A DNA stretch of 64,000 nucleotides from Tautonia rosea (lineage in GTDB: Bacteria; Planctomycetota; Planctomycetia; Isosphaerales; Isosphaeraceae), in the NCBI RefSeq assembly GCF_012958305.1, contig NZ_JABBYO010000012.1, positions 1 to 64,000 of the forward strand, in the 5' to 3' direction. The notes under the pieces are model-generated. The model did not search any database. It was not told where the DNA came from and saw only the letters and a program-made list of their open reading frames with translations. Both the position numbers and the translations under genes were made by a program. Below, piece by piece: positions 56,844-64,000 of the stretch. How positions within the stretch are numbered: the stretch's first letter is position 1; each line of letters opens with the position of its first letter.

Positions 56844-59012
56844 GTGCGTGCTCGATTCTGGATGACGCTCTACACAGTCGTCGCCTCAAGTGTGATCGGC
56901 ACGACCTCCCCGGCTTCGGTTCAGGAGCGCCCCACCGCCGACCGTGTGAATTCCTGGATTGCGGGACTCAACGATCCCAATGTCGAGGTGCGACGGGCCT
57001 CGGCCATTGCTATCCGCGAAGCCGATCCTGAAACCCGACTGGTCGCCTTGCCGGCGATGATCAATGTCCTGATGGAGGAAAAGGACGGCCAGGTGCGACT
57101 CCCCGTCTTCGACGCCGTGACCGATCTGGGTCCTGACGCCGCTCCTGCCGTGCCCGCTCTGCTCCATGCGCTGCACACTCCGTTCGGTGATCGTAGGATG
57201 GAACAGACGCACCAGGATTTCCGAGCCGCCCTTGCCTTGGCGAGCGTCGGAAAGGCGGCGGTCGAGGGGCTTCGCGAAACTCTGAGCGATCGCAGGGAGA
57301 ATGTTCGAGCAGAAGCTGTGATGGCCCTTGGCCGGATCGGCCCCGATGCCTCCGCCGCGATCGCTGACCTGATCGCGTTACTCGGGGACCCCAGCGACCG
57401 AATCGGACACGAGGTCTCGGTTGCCCTCGGCAGCATCGGCCCGGAGGCCGTCGGGCCCTTGATCGCTGCGGCCGAGCATGCCGACACCGTCGTTCGTGCC
57501 CGATCGGTCGAGGCCCTTGGACACTCGACTGCGATTTCCTCCGGAGGTCGGGTACTTGAGGTCCTCCTTCTTCGGGCCGACGATCCGGCCGCTGAGGTTC
57601 GTGCTCGGGCAGTTGAGGCCCTTGGCGGATCTCCTGCGGACGGCTCAGCCCTGGCGGATGTTCTCGGTCGTAGCCTTCGGGACGAACAGGATGAGGTTCG
57701 GGGCGCGGCGGTCCATCTGCTTTCCAGTCGGCCAGAATTGCTCCGGCAACTCATTCCGCTTTTTGATTCTCTGCTCTCGGACGCCAATGAAGGAATCGCA
57801 TGGCATGCGGCGTTTCTCCTGCACCTTCTCGGCCCTGAGGCGGCTCCGACACTGCTTAACGCTCTGGGACGTGAGACGAGTCAGGTCGATCAAATCGCCA
57901 AGGCTCTGGGCTTGATCGGTCGCCCGATCGGCGGGCTACTCATGGAAGCGACCGAGAATCCGAACCCTCGAACCCGTCGAGGCGCGGCCCTGGCCCTGGG
58001 CCGGCTCCGGCCTCCAGCCCCTGGCTCTGTGTCAAGGCTAATGGCAGGCCTGGACGACCCCGATCCCGAGGTCCGTACGGCGTTTCTCCATGCCATCGGA
58101 GAGCTTGGTCCGAGAGGCGTTGACGCGCTCCCCGCCGTTCGCAGCTTGCTTCGTGACGAATCCGTGGCGATCCGACTCGAAGCCATCGCGGTCGTGCATC
58201 GTCTCGCTCCGAAAGACGATCGACTGCCTGGCGAACTGGCATCGATCCTCAATGATGACGATCCTCGGGTCCAACAATCGGCCATTGAGATCCTCCGATC
58301 ACTCGGCCCTGCAAGCCGCCCTGCCCTGCCCAAAGTGATTGAGAAGCTTCAAGGCCCGGACCCCAAGGTCCGCATCGCAGCGGCGGAGCTGATCGCCGCT
58401 CACGGCCCGGCCGCGTCCGAGGCGGTGCCCGCGCTCGGAGCAATGCTCGAAGATCCGAACTCGGAACTCCGAGTTATTGCCGCGCAGACCTTGGCGACGC
58501 TGGGCTCAGCGGCACAGCCGATGGCGGCTCTCTTGATTCCCATGCTGGATGACACGAATGCCAGGGCCCGAGAGGCGGCGGTTCTGGCCGTTGGAAGCCT
58601 GGAGCTCGATGCGGACACCCTTCGGCCGCATCTCGTCAGAACCCTCCGCGATGAGGATGCTGATGTCCGCGATGCTACCCGTCGCGCGATTCAGCGACTC
58701 GGTCCGGAAGGCGCGCTCTTTGTCCCTGATCTCATCTCGCTCGCCGCACTCGAATCGGATCGCCGATCTGTCGAACGCTCACTCCGACGATTCGAACGAA
58801 CAGGGCCACTGGAAGGTTCGATCCCCGAACTGATCGATCTCCTGGAGCATCAGGAGGAAGCCGTCCGCCTCCTGGCGATCAAGTTCCTGGGCCTTGGAGG
58901 CGTTGCCTCCAGAGAGGCGATCCCTTCTCTAGAACGATTGCGAGACGACCCCAGCCCCGAGGTCCGTGAGCAGGTCGAAGCCGTCCTTGGTCAGATCACC
59001 CCTGAACCCTGA
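56844..59012 (+). CDS. Exported HEAT-repeat protein
   Basis: 722 residues from a GTG at 56844, which has GGAGG exactly six bases upstream; the in-frame ATG at 56838 overlaps that ribosome site. A signal peptide (MRARFWMTLYTVVASSVIG) is followed by some twenty HEAT/PBS-lyase-type repeats of the form DxxxxVRxxAxxALGxIGPxA (for example ENVRAEAVMALGRIGPDA, PEVRTAFLHAIGELGP, AEVRARAVEALGG). These helical repeats form a protein-binding solenoid; no enzymatic domain is seen. It lies behind the DUF1592/DUF1552 pair. Confidence 0.92.
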   Translation: MRARFWMTLYTVVASSVIGTTSPASVQERPTADRVNSWIAGLNDPNVEVRRASAIAIREADPETRLVALPAMINVLMEEKDGQVRLPVFDAVTDLGPDAAPAVPALLHALHTPFGDRRMEQTHQDFRAALALASVGKAAVEGLRETLSDRRENVRAEAVMALGRIGPDASAAIADLIALLGDPSDRIGHEVSVALGSIGPEAVGPLIAAAEHADTVVRARSVEALGHSTAISSGGRVLEVLLLRADDPAAEVRARAVEALGGSPADGSALADVLGRSLRDEQDEVRGAAVHLLSSRPELLRQLIPLFDSLLSDANEGIAWHAAFLLHLLGPEAAPTLLNALGRETSQVDQIAKALGLIGRPIGGLLMEATENPNPRTRRGAALALGRLRPPAPGSVSRLMAGLDDPDPEVRTAFLHAIGELGPRGVDALPAVRSLLRDESVAIRLEAIAVVHRLAPKDDRLPGELASILNDDDPRVQQSAIEILRSLGPASRPALPKVIEKLQGPDPKVRIAAAELIAAHGPAASEAVPALGAMLEDPNSELRVIAAQTLATLGSAAQPMAALLIPMLDDTNARAREAAVLAVGSLELDADTLRPHLVRTLRDEDADVRDATRRAIQRLGPEGALFVPDLISLAALESDRRSVERSLRRFERTGPLEGSIPELIDLLEHQEEAVRLLAIKFLGLGGVASREAIPSLERLRDDPSPEVREQVEAVLGQITPEP

Positions 59013-59310
59013 TTTCTCCAAAGACCTCTTCGACTCACGCCCCGTCCGACTCCCTGCTGCCCATCGGGCCTCTTTCGGCGGAGGAGTGCCGGCCGCACAC
59101 CGCGTCCGTTCTCTCGAACCTCTGGAACATTGGGTCGAGTTTTTCTGTCTGTCCGCTGGTCCTGAGGTGGAGAAGCGGGTCTGGAACGATCGTTCCACGC
59201 CTGGATCTTGTGTTCCCTCACCTCGGACCCTTAGGCAAGCGGAAGAAGAGGCAGAGGCTCGCGTGGCACGACGCCTCTCGGAAAGGACCCCTTAATCCTG
59301 GGAGATCACG
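59013..59310. other. Intergenic region, nothing recognised
   Basis: Just under 300 bases between the HEAT gene and the dipeptidase-like gene. No coding feature is supported; no terminator hairpin stands out. The promoter or leader of the next gene may lie here. Confidence 0.4.
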
Positions 59311-60660
59311 ATGCATCGAAGAGGATTTCTTACGACCTCGGCCGCTCTCGCAATGGCAGGGACGACGGGACAGGTCCAGGCAGGAACGGAGAACGTCGCA
59401 TCTTCCAGCGCAATCGGCCATCGAGAGCCTGACCCGAAGATCTCCCGAGCACGAGATGTTGCGCTTGGGCTGATAAAACCGACCCGTAAAGAGCTGGAGC
59501 ACGGGTTGAGACTTCACGCTGAATCGCTCGTCTTCGATGCCTACGGCTTCGCACCCCGTGCTGCCATCGACGGCGAGGCCGTCCGAGCCGCAGTCGAGGC
59601 CGGTGCCTCGGACATCGAGGTGCAGGATCTCATGGAAGAGATGTCCATGACCCACCCTGTGATCAACCCGAACAAACAGGCTGACTTCGAAGCTGCCTGG
59701 AAGGCCTCGGGTGTTACCTGCATCTTCCAGAACGCCGGAGAGGAAGGACAAGACCCACTTCGCCTCATAAAGCGACTTGCCCGCTTCACCTACCTGACCG
59801 ACATGCTCCCCGAGACGCTCCGACGCACAGCCTCCCCCGAGGACATCGTCGCTGCCAAGGAGCAAGGGAAACACTGTCTTTACCTGACAGGCAACGGCGT
59901 CCCTCTCACACAGCAGTGGGTTTCGGTCCAGGACGAGCTGAGATATGTCCGAATCTTTTTTCAGCTCGGCATACGGATGATGCATCTGACGTACAATCGC
60001 CGCAACTTGATCGGCGATGGATGCGCCGAACCGTCCAACGCCGGCCTCAGCGATTTCGGGCGGGCCGTCGTTGCCGAGATGAACCGCCTGGGAATCATCC
60101 CCGATGTTGCCCACAGTGGTTGGCAGACCAGTCTGGAGGCGGCGCAGGTCTCAGATTGTCCGGTTGTGGCGAGCCATACCACGTGTCAAGCATTGCACAA
60201 CCATATTCGATCGAAGCCCGACAACGTGATCCGAGCGATCGTCGACACCGGCGGCTACATTGGGATCTGCTGCATTCCCCGATTTCTGGGTGGCAAGGGA
60301 GACATCACCGCCTTTCTCGATCACGTCGACTACGCCGTTCGGCGCTTCGGTTCGGACCATGTGGCCATCGGCACCGATGTCGCCTACACCTCGCGAGCCT
60401 CAGCGGCCGAAAACCGCAAAATCCCATCAAGCGGTCGTCGCCGCGACCGTTGGGAAGCTCTTTGGCCCGACGATCCCTTCGTGACCACTCCCGAAGCGAT
60501 CGAGAGCCTCTCCTGGACCAACTGGCCGCTCTTCACGGTTGGTCTGGTTCAGCGTGGTCATTCGGACGACGACATTCGCAAGATTCTCGGCGGCAACGTT
60601 CTCCGAGTGGTGCGCGAGGTGTTCAAGCCCTCGTTCAACAAACCTGAAAACAGAGGCTGA
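59311..60660 (+). CDS. Membrane-dipeptidase-like (peptidase M19) protein, degenerate metal site
   Basis: 449 residues. ATG 59311 follows GGGAGATCACG. A Tat-like signal (MHRRGFLTTSAALAMAG) is present. Family landmarks are MMHLTYNRRNLIGDGCAE, AVVAEMNRLGIIPDVAHSG (one His ligand), PVVASHTTC (second His ligand) and HVAIGTDVAY. The N-terminal HxD metal pair is missing (the strand reads SLVFDAYGFAP), and the bridging Glu segment reads YLTGNG. The usual binuclear zinc site therefore looks incomplete, and activity may be changed or lost. Planctomycetes have many such paralogues. Confidence 0.85.
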   Translation: MHRRGFLTTSAALAMAGTTGQVQAGTENVASSSAIGHREPDPKISRARDVALGLIKPTRKELEHGLRLHAESLVFDAYGFAPRAAIDGEAVRAAVEAGASDIEVQDLMEEMSMTHPVINPNKQADFEAAWKASGVTCIFQNAGEEGQDPLRLIKRLARFTYLTDMLPETLRRTASPEDIVAAKEQGKHCLYLTGNGVPLTQQWVSVQDELRYVRIFFQLGIRMMHLTYNRRNLIGDGCAEPSNAGLSDFGRAVVAEMNRLGIIPDVAHSGWQTSLEAAQVSDCPVVASHTTCQALHNHIRSKPDNVIRAIVDTGGYIGICCIPRFLGGKGDITAFLDHVDYAVRRFGSDHVAIGTDVAYTSRASAAENRKIPSSGRRRDRWEALWPDDPFVTTPEAIESLSWTNWPLFTVGLVQRGHSDDDIRKILGGNVLRVVREVFKPSFNKPENRG

Positions 60661-60690
60661 TCGCCGATCGAATACCAATTGCAGCAATTA

Positions 60691-60723
60691 CTGACCGTTG
60701 CGCAAAGAAGGTCAAACTTTTTC
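60691..60723 (+). repeat. Left terminal inverted repeat of the IS
   Basis: 33 bases beginning CTGACCGTTGCGCAAAGAAG, directly after a TA dinucleotide. It pairs with the right end with one mismatch. Confidence 0.93.
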
Positions 60724-60738
60724 TGGTAGAATCGCGGG

Positions 60739-61761
60739 ATGGAATCCAGCGACGTCGTGTCTCGAAGTTGGCGTGAATGGCGGAGGTTGCGGGCCGTGCA
60801 ACTGAAGCAAGAAGGCTGGTATCAGCGGAACATCGCCGAAGCCCTCGGCATCGCCGAGGCGACGGTGAGCCGGTGGCTGGCCCGCGCCGATGAAGATGGC
60901 ATCGAGTCCCTCATGGCTCATCCGGGGCAGGGTCATCCCTCGGATCTCTCGCCGGCGCAGCGGGATCTGATCCCCGAACTCCTCTGGCATGGACCGGAAG
61001 CGTACGGGTTCCGGGGCCAGGTCTGGACCTGCGCCCGAGTGGCAAAGGTGATCGAATTGGAATTCGGAGTCGCTTATCACAAGGGGCACGTCTCCCGCCT
61101 GCTCAAGGAGTTGCACTGGACACCTCAGACGCCGATTCGCAGGGCCATCCAACGTGATGAGGCCGCCATCGAGCATTGGCGGTGCGGGGTTTGGCCGGAG
61201 CTGCTGAAGCAGTCTCGAAGAGAGCGCCGAGTGCTGGTTTTCGTGGACGAATCCGGGTTCTATCTCTTGCCCGGCGTGGTCAAGTCCTATTCCCCCGAGG
61301 GCCAGACGCCGGTCCTCCGGGAAAAACTGACGCGTGATCACCTCTCGGTCATGGCCGGCATGACGCCGCAGGGCAAGCTCTATACCCTGGCGCGGCAAGA
61401 GTCGCTTTCCGGGTTGCACAGCATCGAATTCCTCGTGCATCTGGGACGCGTGGCCGGGAGGCGACTGCTAGTGATCTGGGATGGATCTCCGATCCATCGC
61501 CGAGCCGAGGTGACGCAGTTCGTCTCGGAGACGCGCGATGCGGTTCGGCTGGAGGTCCTGCCGGGCTATGCCCCTGACCTCAACCCGTGGGATGAAGGGG
61601 GATGGCACCACCTCAAGCACGTGGAGATGAGGAACCTGGTCTGCCGAGACTTGGAGGAGTTGCACGAGCAGTTCCACTGCGCCATCGGACGCGTTCGGCA
61701 CAAACCTCAATTGATCCGATCTTTCTTCGCTCAGGCCGGATTGGCGATCGAAAAAGTTTGA
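60739..61761 (+). CDS. IS630-family DDE transposase
   Basis: 340 residues starting at 60739, ending inside the right inverted repeat. The N-terminal helix-turn-helix (GWYQRNIAEALGIAEATVSRWL) is followed by a winged-helix-like segment, then the DDE domain: VLVFVDESGFYLLPG (first Asp), LLVIWDGSPIHRRAEV (second Asp) and LPGYAPDLNPWDEGGWHHLK (final acidic residue). No frameshift is seen, unlike many IS630 copies. Confidence 0.95.
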   Translation: MESSDVVSRSWREWRRLRAVQLKQEGWYQRNIAEALGIAEATVSRWLARADEDGIESLMAHPGQGHPSDLSPAQRDLIPELLWHGPEAYGFRGQVWTCARVAKVIELEFGVAYHKGHVSRLLKELHWTPQTPIRRAIQRDEAAIEHWRCGVWPELLKQSRRERRVLVFVDESGFYLLPGVVKSYSPEGQTPVLREKLTRDHLSVMAGMTPQGKLYTLARQESLSGLHSIEFLVHLGRVAGRRLLVIWDGSPIHRRAEVTQFVSETRDAVRLEVLPGYAPDLNPWDEGGWHHLKHVEMRNLVCRDLEELHEQFHCAIGRVRHKPQLIRSFFAQAGLAIEKV

Positions 61762-61782
61762 GCTTCTTTGCGCAACGGTCAG
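61750..61782 (-). repeat. Right terminal inverted repeat of the IS
   Basis: The inverse complement of the left end with one mismatch, directly before TA. The transposase stop codon lies within it. Confidence 0.93.
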
Positions 61783-61896
61783 TAAAGAAAGTCAGCGACC
61801 TGTCGAGGCAAATGAATGACTGCACCAGTTCCTGTACGAGCAGTTCCAGCCAAATTGCTACAACCACACGGCCACAAGACTCACGCTCACACAAGA

Positions 61897-61942
61897 GCCA
61901 CCGAAGAGAGTCGAACTCTTAACCCCCGCTTTACGAAAGCGA
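61897..61942 (-). pseudogene. 3' fragment of a tRNA (Thr-CGU-like), possible attachment site
   Basis: On the minus strand, this segment folds as the 3' half of a tRNA: a 5-base anticodon stem around loop TTCGTAA (anticodon CGT), a 5-base variable region, a perfect T-arm (AAGAG / CTCTT around TTCGACT), then CGGTGGC that would be the 3' acceptor strand. The D-arm and the 5' acceptor strand GCCACCG are not found in the expected place. A tRNA 3' half bordering foreign-looking genes is typical of an integrase attachment-site remnant. A chance or decayed tRNA is the alternative. Confidence 0.6.
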
Positions 61943-62534
61943 ATCGGAATATGGACGATCGCTTGCGTTAAGTGGTTGCGGCTCTTGGGTTGGGCCGATC
62001 CCGGCCGGTCGGGGCCTCCTTCGCGAAATACCTCAAAATCCATAGTTTTCCGCCGCTACGGAACGGATTCCGTATCGGATTCTATACCATGTCGGCGGCC
62101 GGACGGCTACCTGTCGTCCCGCGTCACAGGGGATCGACCACCATCCGTCTCGGGCCCCCTCGGAGTCGAGTCTCGACGATTCGGGTTTACGGCCCGCTCC
62201 AGACGATGACTGAGCGGTCCGAACCGCACCTGAGCAAGCTGGCCGTCGCCGCTCTGGCCCCGCGGCTCGGCACTTCGGTTGAGCGGCCGGAACCGATCCG
62301 CACGCCTCAGGCATTTGGCGGGGTTGACACATAGGAGGTTGACAGGACCATGCTTGTTTCAACAAGCATGCCGACATCGGGGATGCCAACCTATCCGAAC
62401 CGGAGGGCTCGACTGAAGGAAGGGGACCAGAGAGTTCGCCCAGGGGTGGCTCCGAAGAACAGGATTGAAACGGCACCTGTGCCCCCGGGGCCGTCGACGA
62501 GTTTGCCGTGCAGGAGTCAGCAAGGTCGATTCCG
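61943..62534. other. Gap between tRNA fragment and helicase gene
   Basis: About 590 bases with only overlapping short frames on both strands; none resembles a known protein. It contains the palindrome listed separately. It may be decayed island DNA. Confidence 0.4.
62349..62370. other. Perfect 10-base palindromic arms
   Basis: CATGCTTGTT and AACAAGCATG are separated by TC. The repeat lies about 165 bases beyond the 3' end of the helicase gene. There is no T-run, so it could be an operator or a recombination/hairpin site instead of a terminator. Confidence 0.45.
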
Positions 62535-64000
62535 TCACCGTAAGGGATCGCGACCTACCTCTAACTCCGCTTGGTGATAATCCATTTCCGGAACCGGCTC
62601 TCCCCGGACTGCCTCGAGCCAAGCCATCAGATACGGATCGCCCCAGGTCAAGAGTCTTACGCCCTCCTTGCCTGGGTGGTCAACGCCGGTCGCGTCGGTG
62701 GTGGGTCCGGTGGGGGGATGACGGTCGGCCACCTCGCCGCTGAACGTGCCCAGTAGCTCCTCATTGCTGCCAATGCCCAGGTGGGGCGGCGCGTACGCCC
62801 AGGTGATCGACAGGCAGCCGACCGCGCCGTCCGCGGCCAGGTGATCTGTGTCGGGCTCGGGCACGCTCCGGATCTGCATGCCAGGGGCGGGGTGCTGGAG
62901 GCACCAGTACGCCAGTTCCGCTTGTGTGGCCGGCGGGTCGGCCGTTGCGGCCGACCCGGAGCCCTCCAGGTCCGGGGATAGGTCCTCGATGGCCGCTGCG
63001 ACTGCCGGCGCCTGGCGGTTCCTCGCCGCCTCCAACTGCCGCAGGGCCTCGGCCCGCTCGATCTCGCCCTGGGCCAGCTTCCGGAAGATGCTTGGCATCT
63101 CGGCCAGGATCGGCTGGAGCGGGCCGACGACGTCCTCGAACACTCCAATGCGGTCCTTCAGCGTCCAGTAGGTGTCTTCTTCAATGGTGCCCGTCAGGTA
63201 GAGGTTGGAGACTAGCACCACCTTCGCAGCCTGCCCAATGCGGTCGATCCGACCGATTCTCTGTTCAACACGCATCGGATTCCACGGTAAGTCGTAATTG
63301 ACCAGGGCCGAAAACTCTTGCAGGTTCAGGCCCTCGGAGGCGGCGTCGGTCCCCAGCAGGATGTCGATGGCGCGGGTGTGGCTCTGCTTGCATCGAGCCT
63401 TGACCTCCGCCTTGTCGACTGTGTGCCACGCGTTCGTGGATGCGTCCCACACCTCGCCGCCGCGGCCCGAGTAGCAGGCCATGCGCGCGCCGTACCGCGC
63501 GATCAGCTGGTCGCGGATGAAGTCCAGGGTGTCGAGGTACTGGGTGAAGACGATCACCCGGCGGCCGCGGTCGAGCAGATCATCCAGCCGGGCTGCGAAC
63601 TCGCAGAACTTGCTGTCCTTGTCGATCTGGTGCAACTCGAAGATGTAGTCCTGCAGGTAAAGCCTTTCCTCCTCGAGCTTCTGCCGGCGATGCGGGTCGG
63701 CACGCAGTCTCAGCAGCCGCTGGCGTTCACGGTCGAGGGCAGCCGCGGCCTCGGCCTCGTCCTCGTCCTCCTCGCCCTCGCTCATCGTCCTCTGAAACTG
63801 TGCGGCCTCGTCCATGACGGCCAGGTCGCGTTGGACGGCGGCGATCAGGTCGCGCCGACGCTCCAGGCTCTTGCGGAACGCGGCGAAGGAGCTGGCCAGC
63901 CGCTTGCGGAAGACAGCCATCAGGAAGCCGACCCCGCTCCGTTCGTCGGGCTCGACCTCGGCCAATCGGTAAAACTGGCTGCATAGCACGTCGATGCGGC
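62535..64000 (-). CDS. SNF2-type helicase, C-terminal part (DISARM DrmD-like), 5' end beyond window
   Basis: 488 codons are visible; the frame is open to the right edge, so the N-terminal ATPase half is outside. The helicase C-terminal lobe is clear: RRVIVFTQYLDTLDFIRDQL (motif IV region), RAIDILLGTDAASEGLNLQ (motif V), and VEQRIGRIDRIGQ (motif VI, arginine finger). A long C-terminal extension follows (TYWTLKDRIGVFEDVVGPL) and ends DPLR. SNF2/RapA-like proteins with such an extension include DrmD of DISARM anti-phage systems; other HepA-like helicases are possible. It lies next to the tRNA fragment, suggesting a defence island to the right. DrmD is a tentative name. Confidence 0.8.
   Translation of the reverse strand, partial: RIDVLCSQFYRLAEVEPDERSGVGFLMAVFRKRLASSFAAFRKSLERRRDLIAAVQRDLAVMDEAAQFQRTMSEGEEDEDEAEAAAALDRERQRLLRLRADPHRRQKLEEERLYLQDYIFELHQIDKDSKFCEFAARLDDLLDRGRRVIVFTQYLDTLDFIRDQLIARYGARMACYSGRGGEVWDASTNAWHTVDKAEVKARCKQSHTRAIDILLGTDAASEGLNLQEFSALVNYDLPWNPMRVEQRIGRIDRIGQAAKVVLVSNLYLTGTIEEDTYWTLKDRIGVFEDVVGPLQPILAEMPSIFRKLAQGEIERAEALRQLEAARNRQAPAVAAAIEDLSPDLEGSGSAATADPPATQAELAYWCLQHPAPGMQIRSVPEPDTDHLAADGAVGCLSITWAYAPPHLGIGSNEELLGTFSGEVADRHPPTGPTTDATGVDHPGKEGVRLLTWGDPYLMAWLEAVRGEPVPEMDYHQAELEVGRDPLR

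Larger units (their letters stand above)
60691..61782 (+). mobile_element. IS630-type insertion sequence, intact
   Basis: 1092 bases bounded by near-perfect 33-base inverted repeats (60691-60723 and 61750-61782, one mismatch) and flanked on both sides by TA (60689-60690 and 61783-61784), the target duplication of the IS630/Tc1/mariner superfamily. It contains a single uninterrupted transposase gene, so it is probably recent and possibly active. Confidence 0.93.

Noticed and set aside
61897-62000. Complete tRNA gene on the minus strand
   Set aside because: The 3' half folds well, but no D-arm or matching 5' acceptor strand follows, so only a fragment is reported.

Overview
The window looks like a chromosomal segment of a planctomycete, most likely Isosphaeraceae-like. 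The signs are: a giant beta-helix protein with the planctomycetal MEPRLLLA motif near its N-terminus, a DUF1592-type cytochrome/DUF1552 gene pair, WD40 proteins carrying caspase-like domains, FGE-sulfatase kinases, and GC-rich codon use. The assignment rests on protein content only; there is no rRNA gene and no complete tRNA gene.

Layout. 1-11.3 kb holds exported proteins: a gene cut by the left edge, a 2323-residue right-handed beta-helix protein and a beta-barrel-like protein. 11.6-26.1 kb holds four large signalling genes: a WD40 protein with a Cys-less caspase-like domain, a caspase/WD40/caspase protein in which only the C-terminal caspase keeps His and Cys, a Ser/Thr kinase fused to a Cys-poor formylglycine-generating-enzyme-like (FGE) domain, and a membrane-anchored caspase-fold-like scaffold. 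26.4-31.8 kb is a VgrG effector island (VgrG, PAAR, FHA-DUF4123 adaptor, small associated protein, Cys/His-rich toxin candidate, likely immunity protein). 32.4-49.2 kb is a type VI secretion (T6SS) core: a double-FHA protein, TssM-like, TssL, TssK, TssG, TssF, TssE, Hcp, TssC, TssB, and divergently ClpV and TssA. 49.4-60.7 kb holds a lipoprotein, a class C beta-lactamase-fold hydrolase, the DUF1592/DUF1552 pair, a HEAT-repeat protein and a dipeptidase-like protein. 60.7-64 kb holds an intact IS630-type insertion sequence, a 3' tRNA fragment that may be an attachment-site scar, and the C-terminal part of an SNF2-type helicase resembling DISARM DrmD, suggesting a genomic (perhaps defence) island beginning at the right edge.

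How the genes may work together. The T6SS has a full sheath, baseplate, needle and ATPase set, but its TssM-like protein is only 492 residues. It keeps the cytoplasmic NTPase-like part (with a degenerate P-loop) and ends soon after the last membrane segments, so the large periplasmic domain is missing; no TssJ is evident. The kinase and two FHA proteins suggest phospho-threonine control of secretion. The adjoining caspase/WD40 genes suggest this module is coupled to a proteolytic, possibly suicide- or conflict-type, pathway. That coupling is inference from gene order; the domains themselves are read directly from the translations.
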